Part shown: piece after piece, positions 1 to 9,081 of the stretch | Layout of the letters: each line of letters opens with the position of its first letter | How positions within the stretch are numbered: the stretch's first letter is position 1 | Assembly: GCF_020179425.1 (NCBI RefSeq) | Contig: NZ_JAILYM010000003.1 | Span: 434,001-498,000 of the forward strand | Length of the DNA stretch: 64,000 nucleotides | Direction: 5' to 3' | Source of the DNA: Novosphingobium percolationis | Lineage (GTDB): Bacteria; Pseudomonadota; Alphaproteobacteria; Sphingomonadales; Sphingomonadaceae | The notes under the pieces: generated by a model | Told to the model about the DNA's origin: nothing | The model's database searches: none | The model's input: the letters and a program-made list of their open reading frames with translations, nothing else | Made by a program: the position numbers and the translations under genes

Positions 1-1110
1 TACCAGCTCGACCTGGAAATGAGCTTCGTCACCCAGGAAGAAGTGTGGGAGACGATGGAGCCGGTGATGGGCGGCGTGTTCGAGGCGTTTGCCGATGGGC
101 GTGCCGTGACGCCGAGCGGCAGCTTCCCGCGCATTCCTTATGACGAGGCGATGCTCAAGTATGGCTCGGACAAGCCTGACTTGCGCAACCCGCTGGAAAT
201 TCGCGACGTGACGGCAGAGTTCACGCAGTCGGGTTTCGGACTGTTCGAGAAGATCGTCGGCAGCGGCGGCAAGGTGCGCCTGATCCCGGCGCCGAACACC
301 GCCGACAAGAGCCGCAAGTTCTTCGACGAAATGAACGACTGGGCGCGCGCCGAAGGTCATGCAGGGCTGGGCTATGTCACCCGCAAGGGCGGCGTGTTCG
401 GCGGACCGATCGCCAAGAACCACGGCGAGGACCGGATGGCCGCGCTTTATGATGCGCTGGGCCTCGGGCCGGACGATGGCTGCTTCTTTGCGGCGGGCAA
501 GGAAGCGCAGGCCGCCAAGCTGGCGGGCGCGGCGCGCACCCGCGTGGGCGAGCAGCTGGGCCTGATCGGCAAGGACCGCTTCGAGCTGTGCTGGATCGTC
601 GATTTCCCGTTCTACGAATGGGACGAGGACGCCAAGAAGGTCGAGTTCGCGCACAACCCGTTCTCGATGCCGCAGGGCGGGATGGACGCGCTGAACGGGC
701 AGGACCCGCTGACGATCAAGGCGTATCAGTACGACCTCGTCTGCAACGGCTATGAAATCGCCAGTGGCTCGATCCGCAACCAGTCGCCTGAGCTGATGGT
801 CAAGGCGTTCGAGCTGGTCGGGCTGAGCAAGGCGGACGTGGAGGAGCGCTTTGGCGGCCTCTATCGTGCGTTCCAGTACGGCGCGCCGCCGCACGGCGGT
901 ATGGCGGCGGGCGTGGACCGCGTGGTCATGCTGATCTGCGGGGTGCAGAACCTACGCGAGATTTCGCTGTTCCCGATGAACCAGCGCGCCGAAGACCTGC
1001 TGATGGGCGCGCCGAGCCCGGCCGAGCCGAAGCAACTGCGCGAACTGAGCCTGCGTCCAGTGGAGCAGCTCAAAGCCGAGGCGGGCAAAGTCGAGGCGAG
1101 CAAGGCATAA
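1..1110 (+). CDS. aspS: Aspartyl-tRNA synthetase (3' part, truncated by the window edge)
   Basis: Class II synthetase that charges tRNA-Asp in the cytoplasm. The frame is already open at base 1, where the visible protein begins [10 protein letters not shown], the end of class II motif 2. The N-terminal anticodon-binding domain is therefore outside the window, and about 369 residues of a protein normally near 590 remain. The middle (roughly bases 230-580) is the GAD insertion typical of bacterial AspRS. Motif 3 is [11 protein letters not shown] at bases 898-930, with the ATP-contacting arginine. It ends with TAA. A weak GTGGG/CCCAC hairpin follows at 1119-1140, and acpP starts 108 bp later. 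Confidence 0.95.
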   Translation, partial: YQLDLEMSFVTQEEVWETMEPVMGGVFEAFADGRAVTPSGSFPRIPYDEAMLKYGSDKPDLRNPLEIRDVTAEFTQSGFGLFEKIVGSGGKVRLIPAPNTADKSRKFFDEMNDWARAEGHAGLGYVTRKGGVFGGPIAKNHGEDRMAALYDALGLGPDDGCFFAAGKEAQAAKLAGAARTRVGEQLGLIGKDRFELCWIVDFPFYEWDEDAKKVEFAHNPFSMPQGGMDALNGQDPLTIKAYQYDLVCNGYEIASGSIRNQSPELMVKAFELVGLSKADVEERFGGLYRAFQYGAPPHGGMAAGVDRVVMLICGVQNLREISLFPMNQRAEDLLMGAPSPAEPKQLRELSLRPVEQLKAEAGKVEASKA

Positions 1111-1218
1111 GCCAGGCTGTGGGGAGCAGCAGCGTCCCACTTGCCAGCGGTGCGTCGGCCCATTAGGGCGATCACCTGTTCGAGAGATACCAACACAGTT
1201 CCTCAAAGGGGCATAATA

Positions 1219-1455
1219 ATGAGCGATACCGCCGACCGCGTTAAGAAGATCGTCGTCGAGCACCTGGGCGTCGAGGCCGAGAAGGTCACCGAAGACGCCA
1301 GCTTCATCGACGATCTCGGTGCCGATTCGCTCGACATCGTCGAGCTGGTGATGGCTTTCGAGGAAGAATTCGGCGTCGAGATTCCGGACGATGCGGCCGA
1401 GAAGATCGCGACCGTTTCGGACGCGATCAAGTACATCGACGAAAACAAGGGCTGA
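1219..1455 (+). CDS. acpP: Acyl carrier protein
   Basis: Carries growing acyl chains on 4'-phosphopantetheine during type II fatty acid synthesis in the cytoplasm. The protein has 78 residues, the normal size. The prosthetic-group serine is Ser37 in the DSL motif ([10 protein letters not shown]), and the protein is strongly acidic with the expected helices. I chose the ATG at 1219 because AAAGGGG (1205-1211) precedes it at good spacing and the family begins [10 protein letters not shown]; an upstream in-frame TTG at 1141 would only add unrelated residues. It lies directly before fabF, the usual acpP-fabF order, and the two are probably cotranscribed. Confidence 0.98.
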   Translation: MSDTADRVKKIVVEHLGVEAEKVTEDASFIDDLGADSLDIVELVMAFEEEFGVEIPDDAAEKIATVSDAIKYIDENKG

Positions 1456-1474
1456 TCGCCCACTTCCCCACTCT

Positions 1475-1547
1475 GCCCTGAGCTTGTCGAAGGGCTGCCA
1501 TGGCGCTTGATGCGCCGGGCAGGGGAGGACTTCGGCAGGCTCAGCCC
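1475..1547. repeat. Inverted REP-like element between acpP and fabF
   Basis: Two related arms face each other. GCCCTGAGCTTGTCGAAG is at 1475-1492, and the reverse complement of the stretch at 1530-1547 is GGGCTGAGCCTGCCGAAG; 14 of 18 positions agree. The first arm also closes on itself (GCCCT 1475-1479 with AGGGC 1491-1495). From general knowledge, CTTCGACAAGCTCAGG-type sequences are common intergenic repeats in sphingomonad genomes. I infer that this is one such element sitting in the operon spacer. Whether it affects the acpP to fabF transcript cannot be seen. Confidence 0.45.
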
Positions 1548-1592
1548 TTCTCCAAGGGGCTGGGCCTGTTTGCGTATTATCCGGAGAATGCA

Positions 1593-2849
1593 ATGCGTCG
1601 TGTCGTCGTAACCGGTCTTGGCCTCGTCACTCCGCTGGGTGCGGACGTTGAAACCGTGTGGGCCAACCTCATCGCCGGAAAATCCGGTGCAGGCCCGATC
1701 ACACGGTTCGACGCGAGCAACCAGAAGTGCCAGATCGCCTGCGAAGTGAAGCCGGCTGATCATCCCTATGGCTTTGATGCGGGCAAGCGCGTGGACCACA
1801 AGATCCAGCGCCAAGTCGATCCGTTCATCGTCTATGGCATCGACGCCGCAGGGCAGGCACTGGAAGACGCGGGTCTCGTCGACATGGACGACGACCTGAA
1901 GATGCGCACGGGCTGTTCCATCGGTTCGGGCATCGGCGGGCTGCCGGGGATCGAAAGCGAATCGATCGTGCTGCACGAGAAGGGACCGGGGCGCGTTTCG
2001 CCGCACTTCGTCCACGGTCGACTGATCAACCTGATCTCGGGCCAGGTCTCGATCAAATACGGCCTGATGGGCCCGAACCACGCGGTCGTCACCGCCTGCT
2101 CGACCGGCGCGCATTCGATCGGCGATGCCGCGCGCATGATCAAGGACGGCGATGCCGACGTCATGCTGGCGGGTGGCGCCGAAGGCACGATCAACCCGCT
2201 GGGCGTGGCAGGCTTCGCACAGGCGCGCGCGCTCAACTGCAGCTTCAACGACCGCCCCGAGCAGGCCAGCCGTCCCTATGACAAGGACCGCGACGGCTTC
2301 GTCATGGGCGAGGGAGCGGGCGTCGTCGTGCTGGAAGAGTACGAGCACGCCAAGGCGCGCGGTGCGAAGATCTATGCCGAAGTCGTGGGCTACGGCCTGT
2401 CGGGCGACGCCTATCACGTCACCGCGCCGCACCCCGAAGGCAAGGGCGCTGAACTTGCCATGCGCATGGCGCTGCGCAAGGCCGGTCTGGCGCCGGGCGA
2501 CATCGACTATGTCAACGCGCATGGCACTTCGACCATGGCCGACACGATCGAACTGGCCGCGGTCAAGCGCGTGCTGGGCGATGACCTGTCGGGCGCATCG
2601 ATGAGCAGCACCAAGTCGGCGATCGGCCACCTGCTGGGCGGCGCGGGCGCGGTCGAGACGATCTTCTGCATTCTCGCCATCCGCGACCAGATCGTGCCCC
2701 CGACGCTGAACCTCGAAAATCCCGACGAAGGCACCGAGGGCGTCGACCTCGTGCCGCTGGTCGCCAAGAAGCGTACCGTGCGCGCGGCGCTGAACAATTC
2801 GTTCGGTTTTGGCGGCACCAACGCCAGCGTCATCGTCAAGGCCATCTGA
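1593..2849 (+). CDS. fabF: 3-oxoacyl-ACP synthase II (KAS II)
   Basis: Condenses malonyl-ACP with acyl-ACP in fatty acid elongation. The protein has 418 residues, the full family length. The thiolase-fold catalytic triad is visible: Cys169 in TACSTGAHS, His310 in NAHGTST and His346 in GHLLGG, with Lys341 just before the last. The C-terminus ends in the conserved FGFGGTNAS segment. The start at 1593 follows GGAG at 1583-1586, and MRRVVVTGLG is the standard N-terminus. Longer in-frame starts read through the REP-like repeat and are unlikely. mltG starts 29 bp downstream, the usual fabF-mltG arrangement. Confidence 0.98.
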   Translation: MRRVVVTGLGLVTPLGADVETVWANLIAGKSGAGPITRFDASNQKCQIACEVKPADHPYGFDAGKRVDHKIQRQVDPFIVYGIDAAGQALEDAGLVDMDDDLKMRTGCSIGSGIGGLPGIESESIVLHEKGPGRVSPHFVHGRLINLISGQVSIKYGLMGPNHAVVTACSTGAHSIGDAARMIKDGDADVMLAGGAEGTINPLGVAGFAQARALNCSFNDRPEQASRPYDKDRDGFVMGEGAGVVVLEEYEHAKARGAKIYAEVVGYGLSGDAYHVTAPHPEGKGAELAMRMALRKAGLAPGDIDYVNAHGTSTMADTIELAAVKRVLGDDLSGASMSSTKSAIGHLLGGAGAVETIFCILAIRDQIVPPTLNLENPDEGTEGVDLVPLVAKKRTVRAALNNSFGFGGTNASVIVKAI

Positions 2850-2878
2850 TCCGCGTCCGACGGCAGAGGAAAGCACCG

Positions 2879-3859
2879 ATGAAGCGTCCCGGCAGGCTCA
2901 CCATCGTCGGCCTTGCCATGGCGCTCGTCGTGGCGGGCTGGCTCGTCCATTTCCTGTGGGGCTGGTACGGGCCGGGGCCGCTGGCCAAGGACGTGTCGTT
3001 CGTGGTGCCCGCAGGGTCGTCGCTGAGCGGCATCGCGCCGGAACTGGAACAGGAAGGCGTCGTTGCTTCGGCCGGCACCTTCCGCGCGCGCGCGCGGTTG
3101 CTGGGCGGCAAGGAGCCGATCAAGGCGGGCGAGTTCACCATTCCGGCCGGCGCCAGCGGCGCGCAGGTGCTGCGCATCCTGCAAGGACAGGAAGGCGTGA
3201 CGCAGCGGCTGGTTACCGTGCCCGAGGGGATGCCCTCGATCATGGTGCGCGAACGGCTGATGGCACAGCCGCTGCTGACCGGCGATGTCGGCGAACCCGC
3301 CGAGGGCTCGATCTTGCCCGACAGCTACGACTTCCAGCGCGGCGAGCCCCGCGCGGCGGTGCTGGCGCGGATGCAGAAGGCGATGGACGCGACGCTGGCC
3401 GAACTGTGGGCCAAGCGAGCCAAGGATACCGTCGCCAAGACCCCGCGCGAGGCGCTGATCCTCGCCTCGATCGTCGAGAAGGAAACCGGCAAGCCATCGG
3501 AACGCAAGATGGTGGCCGGGCTCTATTCCAATCGTCTGCGCACGGGAATGCTGTTGCAGGCGGACCCGACGATCATCTACCCGATCACCCGGGGCAAGCC
3601 GCTTGGCCGTCGCATCCGCCAGTCGGAAATCCAGGCGGTCAACGGCTACAATACTTATACGATGACCGGGCTGCCGACCGGGCCGATCACCAATCCGGGC
3701 CGCGATTCGATCGAGGCGGTGCTGAACCCGGCGCAGACCAAGGCGCTGTACATGGTGGCCGATGGCAAGGGCGGGCACGTGTTTGCCGACACTTTGCAGC
3801 AGCACAATGCCAACGTAGCGAAGTGGTTCGCCATCCGCCGCGCGCGCGGAGAGATCTAG
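2879..3859 (+). CDS. mltG: Endolytic murein transglycosylase MltG (YceG-like)
   Basis: Inner-membrane enzyme that cleaves nascent peptidoglycan strands and is thought to end their elongation. The protein has 326 residues. An N-terminal membrane helix (about residues 8-29) is followed by a LysM-like subdomain and the YceG domain. The catalytic Glu is Glu200 in ASIVEKET, equivalent to Glu218 of the E. coli enzyme. The start at 2879 follows AGAGGAAAG. The TAG stop lies inside CTAG (3856-3859), and the opposite-strand gene uses TAG in the same four bases, so the two convergent genes share their stops. Confidence 0.95.
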   Translation: MKRPGRLTIVGLAMALVVAGWLVHFLWGWYGPGPLAKDVSFVVPAGSSLSGIAPELEQEGVVASAGTFRARARLLGGKEPIKAGEFTIPAGASGAQVLRILQGQEGVTQRLVTVPEGMPSIMVRERLMAQPLLTGDVGEPAEGSILPDSYDFQRGEPRAAVLARMQKAMDATLAELWAKRAKDTVAKTPREALILASIVEKETGKPSERKMVAGLYSNRLRTGMLLQADPTIIYPITRGKPLGRRIRQSEIQAVNGYNTYTMTGLPTGPITNPGRDSIEAVLNPAQTKALYMVADGKGGHVFADTLQQHNANVAKWFAIRRARGEI

Positions 3860-4530
3860 ACGCCCTTGGGCTGACCGATGACGTTGGTGCCATCGGCCAC
3901 GAAATTGCCGCGCGAGACCTGACGGGCTTTGGGCAACCTGTTGTGCGCCAGCACTTCGGCCAGCGGCATCCCCTTGGGCGACTCGCCGGGAAAGCGATCC
4001 GCGCGTTCGAGCATTTCGGCGGCGATTTCGGGCGTCATGATGCCGTAGATGCGGAACTTACGCGGGCCGATGGCGGCGAGATAGCGGCGCGCTTGCGCGG
4101 CATCTGTATCCACAGCGAGCGCCGTCTGCGCGAAGAAGGCGAGTTCGGCGCTGGTCGAATCGTCGCCCGAGGGGGCGGTGATGCTGTCGGCGGGCGCGCC
4201 GGGCGACTGCGGCAGGGTAGGATTGCCCGACAGCCCAGCGTCGCCGATCGAGACGGTGGCGCGCGGCGGGGCGACGGAGCCGGTCTCGAACGGAGGGACT
4301 GCGGCGAGGGTTATCCACGGGCGCCGGTCGATAGCGGTGCGGGTGAGAACGGCATGGCTGTAGCCCGTGCGCGTCGCGCTGCGCGAGGCTGCGGGAACGA
4401 TCTGGGAGGGCGGCGGCAGGTAGTCCCAACTGCTCGCGACGTTTGATTGCGACTCGGCCAAGGCGAAGCCCGGCACAAGGACCAGACCGGTCGCTGCCAG
4501 CGTGCGAAGCAGGGTGTGGGGAACTGCCAT
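3856..4530 (-). CDS. Secreted protein of unknown function
   Basis: I do not recognise this 224-residue protein. An N-terminal signal peptide is clear: Arg9, then a hydrophobic stretch and FALA before Glu26, predicting cleavage after Ala25. The mature part has a Pro/Ser-rich low-complexity centre (about residues 75-120) and a more ordered C-terminal third containing YLAAIGPRKFRIYGIM. No catalytic motif is visible. GACGAGG lies just upstream of the ATG at 4530. It is downstream of, and in the same direction as, another secreted protein (4676-5074), with 145 bp between them. Its last four bases overlap mltG. Confidence 0.7.
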   Translation of the reverse strand: MAVPHTLLRTLAATGLVLVPGFALAESQSNVASSWDYLPPPSQIVPAASRSATRTGYSHAVLTRTAIDRRPWITLAAVPPFETGSVAPPRATVSIGDAGLSGNPTLPQSPGAPADSITAPSGDDSTSAELAFFAQTALAVDTDAAQARRYLAAIGPRKFRIYGIMTPEIAAEMLERADRFPGESPKGMPLAEVLAHNRLPKARQVSRGNFVADGTNVIGQPKGV

Positions 4531-4675
4531 GGACCTCGTCCCGGCCGCAGGAGCGCGGCTGGACGAGGACTAGAGCGGACGCGGCTGCGCAAACGCCAAG
4601 CGGCACCTCCGGCGCAACACCGGGGGCCGCGACAGGTTTTGGTAAGCATGCCGCGCGCCAAGCAGGCGCGTGAGC

Positions 4676-5074
4676 TCAGTTGGGTTGGAAGGAGACCGTC
4701 ACGGCGTTGGAGCCGACGGCGGTGGCGGGCACATTGCTGGCGCGCAGGGTCGCTGCGGCGCTTTCCGTGCCCGTGAGCGAGGCGGTCAGCGTGCTGTAGA
4801 CATAAGTGACCTGCCGCCCTTCCGACGTCTGGATCACCGCGCGCGACGAGCCAGCGCTGAGCCGTACCGAGGTGTCCGGCATGCCAAAGGCGCTGCCGGG
4901 GTTCTGCAGCGTGGGCGGGGCGATGCTGTCGCCGGGACCGGCGGGGTGGAAGTCTGCCGCGCTGATCGATGCGAGGCCGCCGCCGCTCTGTCCGATCGCC
5001 TGGGCGTGTGCGGCGCCCGGAATGACCGATGCGGCAGCGAGGGCGAACGACAGGATCATGGGGCGAGGCGGCAT
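4676..5074 (-). CDS. Small secreted protein of unknown function
   Basis: A 132-residue protein with a Sec signal peptide (MILSFALAAASVIPG then AAHAQ), predicting cleavage after AHA near residue 24. The mature part is Ser/Thr/Ala-rich, of predicted beta character, with no cysteines and no motif I can name. The start at 5074 is supported by AGGAG on the minus strand five bases upstream; an internal ATG 15 bases later lacks a site. A TTGACA-N17-GATGCG promoter-like pair lies 54-82 bp upstream. Size, signal peptide and beta-rich sequence would fit a periplasmic or surface protein, but this is inference. Confidence 0.7.
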   Translation of the reverse strand: MPPRPMILSFALAAASVIPGAAHAQAIGQSGGGLASISAADFHPAGPGDSIAPPTLQNPGSAFGMPDTSVRLSAGSSRAVIQTSEGRQVTYVYSTLTASLTGTESAAATLRASNVPATAVGSNAVTVSFQPN

Positions 5075-5384
5075 GGAGACTCCTGTTCCGGACGAGGCGC
5101 GACAAGAATATGCATTCGTGCGTAGCGCGCATCAACGACGGAGCCGACACTGTCAAAAAATCGTCGTGTAACGTCGTCATATCGCGCGCTTCGCCACGGC
5201 GATGATTCGACAGGATGGCTGCGAGAGGATCGGTCCGGCGTATGGCGCGCAGCCTTGCGTTCGGGGCCTTGAGCGGCGATCATCCAAGACGATCGGTCAG
5301 GGCCCGGCGCGCGCGGTGCCGGGCAGCAAGGGTGAAGGCGCGGGCGACAAACTCCATGGCAAGAGCATTGCGGATGACGTACCG
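5075..5384. other. Divergent intergenic region (310 bp)
   Basis: The region separates the minus-strand secreted protein gene from the plus-strand 2H-type gene. Apart from the predicted minus-strand promoter at 5128-5156 I see no RNA gene or conserved ORF. In-frame upstream extension of the plus-strand gene is open back to 5202, but that part has no recognisable protein sequence. Confidence 0.5.
5128..5156 (-). promoter_or_regulatory. Predicted promoter of the small secreted protein gene
   Basis: On the minus strand TTGACA (5156-5151) is followed after exactly 17 bases by GATGCG (5133-5128), 54 bp before the ATG at 5074. The same hexamer pair with the same spacing occurs before the TonB receptor at 6586-8859. 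The -35 is a perfect consensus. The -10 is unlike TATAAT, which is tolerated in alphaproteobacteria. Confidence 0.4.
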
Positions 5385-5936
5385 ATGCCGCGCCCCGGGC
5401 CACAGGGGTGGGCAGTGAGCGCGGCGGTTGCGCCGCTGATCGTCACGGCCACGCTGCCGTCGCCTGTGCAAGGCTGGGCCGAGGGGTTGCGTCGCGCGCA
5501 TTTCCCGCCCGATCGCAATGTTCTGGCCGCCCATGTCACGCTGTTCCACGCGCTACCCGGCTTCGTTCTGGACGAAGCGCGCGGGCTGCTGGCGGCGCTG
5601 GCGAAGGACAGCGCACCGATCGAAGCGCAAATCGAGAGAGTGATGGATCTGGGGCGCGGCACCGCCTTTGCGATCGCCAGCCCGAAGATGCTCGACATGC
5701 GTGCGATGATCGCCGAGCATTTCCACGGATTGCTGACGCAGCAGGACCAGCAGCGCCCACGCCTGCATGTCACCGTGCAGAACAAGGTTACAACGGTCGA
5801 AGCGCGCGCTTTGCAGGCCACACTGGGCAGTGCGTTCCAGCGGCGCGAGTTCACGTTCGCGGGCCTTGAACTGCATCATTATCGGGGCGGCCCGTGGGAG
5901 GCGGCAGGCGTGTGGCGCTTTCGCGGAAGAGGATGA
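5385..5936 (+). CDS. 2'-5' RNA ligase / 2H phosphoesterase family protein
   Basis: The 2H superfamily acts on 2',3'-cyclic phosphate or 2'-5' linked RNA ends, but the bacterial members' natural substrate is usually unknown. Both signature His-x-Thr motifs are present: HVTLF (from base 5534) and HVTVQ (from base 5767), about 78 residues apart, as expected for the two-lobed fold. The segment WAEGLRRAHFPPDRN is typical of the sphingomonad versions. The ATG at 5385 gives 183 residues. A GTG at 5415 preceded by GGGGTGGG is an equally good start and gives 173. No signal peptide, so cytoplasmic. It stands alone upstream of tRNA-Met. Confidence 0.8.
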   Translation: MPRPGPQGWAVSAAVAPLIVTATLPSPVQGWAEGLRRAHFPPDRNVLAAHVTLFHALPGFVLDEARGLLAALAKDSAPIEAQIERVMDLGRGTAFAIASPKMLDMRAMIAEHFHGLLTQQDQQRPRLHVTVQNKVTTVEARALQATLGSAFQRREFTFAGLELHHYRGGPWEAAGVWRFRGRG

Positions 5937-6039
5937 TCGCTGCTTGTTCCAAGGAGCGAAAAACCCGGTTGACCGCTGGTTGCATGCCCCGTATGTGCGC
6001 CGCCTACCCCGCGTGGCGAGCGATCGACGCGGCTTTCGG

Positions 6040-6116
6040 GGCGGAGTAGCTCAGTCGGTTAGAGCAGCGGAATCATAATCCGCGTGTCGGGGGTTCGAGT
6101 CCCTCCTCCGCTACCA
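6040..6116 (+). tRNA. tRNA-Met (anticodon CAT, elongator type)
   Basis: A 77-nt cloverleaf with encoded CCA. The acceptor stem is GGCGGAG with CTCCGCT (closing G1-U72 wobble), the D arm is GCTC...GAGC, and the anticodon stem GCGGA/TCCGC encloses the loop ATCATAA, with CAT at 6074-6076. The T arm carries TTCGAGT. It lacks the mismatched C1-A72 start of initiator tRNA and does not look like the Ile2 (lysidine) tRNA, so elongator Met is the best call. Confidence 0.96.
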
Positions 6117-6585
6117 CCTTGAACATACTTTCGGGTTGTTCCGGGCTGCGGCGATGTCCCGCATCGTGTTTTGGCGACCTTGCTGTCGAGCAGTCGCGAC
6201 TTCGGCAATATCGCCAGTTCATCGATGCGATGGCGGTTTGCGCGCGGCGATGTCAGCAGACTGCAAATCGAGCCGCTGGCGTTGCTGGTGATAGGCGCGC
6301 ATGGCGTGGCTGATGTGCGCTGGGCGCGTGTGGGCCAGTTCCCGGCGGGGGCAGCACCGGCGCGCCGCCTTGCTGCGCAGCCCTTTTTTCGGCCCTACCA
6401 CGACGCGCTCACCACTACACGCGCCGGATCGGCCTGACAGGTTCAAGACCTGATGCGACTTCGCCTGCGGTCCACAGGATTGCAAGCGGGGGGAAGACGT
6501 GAATGGTCGTCTTCCCCCCACCGTGGCCGGGCCTGCTACGTCCGAAGCAAGGGAGTGCCTTCGTCCGGGGCGGCCTGGTCCGGGG
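6117..6585. other. Intergenic region without a gene (469 bp)
   Basis: The region lies between tRNA-Met and the 3' end of the TonB receptor gene. Open frames are present on both strands, but none has a plausible start site or recognisable protein. The only clear structure is the perfect hairpin at 6488-6519. There is no integrase or repeated tRNA end, so nothing suggests insertion at the tRNA. Confidence 0.5.
6488..6519 (-). terminator. Strong hairpin downstream of the TonB receptor gene
   Basis: A perfect 12-bp stem (GGGGGGAAGACG 6488-6499 with its complement 6508-6519) and an 8-base loop, 67 bp past the receptor stop codon. There is no T-run on either side, so it may act as an mRNA-stabilising or Rho-assisted end rather than a classical terminator. 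Confidence 0.5.
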
Positions 6586-8859
<2,274 letters not shown>

Positions 8860-8892
8860 TTTTCCCTCCCACATGGAATTTTAGACACCAGT

Positions 8893-9048
8893 TGGTCTGA
8901 CCGCATCGCGATTTAGGTTTGTAGTGTCAAGCCAATTTTCGGCGTTCTGGAAGGGCGAAATCATCAGATATAAGCGGTCACTCGGGTGGTGACCTACCGT
9001 CAGGCCTTGCCAAATGCGCGATGGGGTGATTAGTTATCGGCCTGACCA
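8893..9048. promoter_or_regulatory. Putative uronate-regulator operators in the receptor/GH2 control region
   Basis: Two similar 11-mers sit near the two divergent promoters: TGGTCTGACCG at 8893-8903, on the receptor -10, and on the minus strand TGGTCAGGCCG at 9048-9038, just after a possible GH2 promoter (TTGCCA 9007-9012, 17 bp, TTAGTT 9030-9035). Between them lies GGTCAC-N7-GTGACC (8976-8994). The sites resemble the TGGTAATACCG and TGGTATTACCA sites beside the GntR regulator gene (16647-16706), with the TGGT-N3-RCC form. FadR-type GntR proteins bind such GT...AC dyads. That the same protein binds here is inference. Confidence 0.4.
8902..8930 (-). promoter_or_regulatory. Predicted promoter of the TonB receptor gene
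   Basis: On the minus strand TTGACA (8930-8925), then 17 bases, then GATGCG (8907-8902), 43 bp before the ATG at 8859. The -10 overlaps the dyad TGGTCTGACCG at 8893-8903, a position where a repressor would block RNA polymerase. Confidence 0.45.
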
Positions 9049-9081
9049 ATATAAAAATCGTGGCGCAAGGAGAGGCCGAAC

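Noticed and set aside
6040..6585. tRNA-Met as a possible integration site for a mobile element
   Set aside because: No integrase, no repeated copy of the tRNA 3' end and no phage genes downstream; the following region is short and empty.
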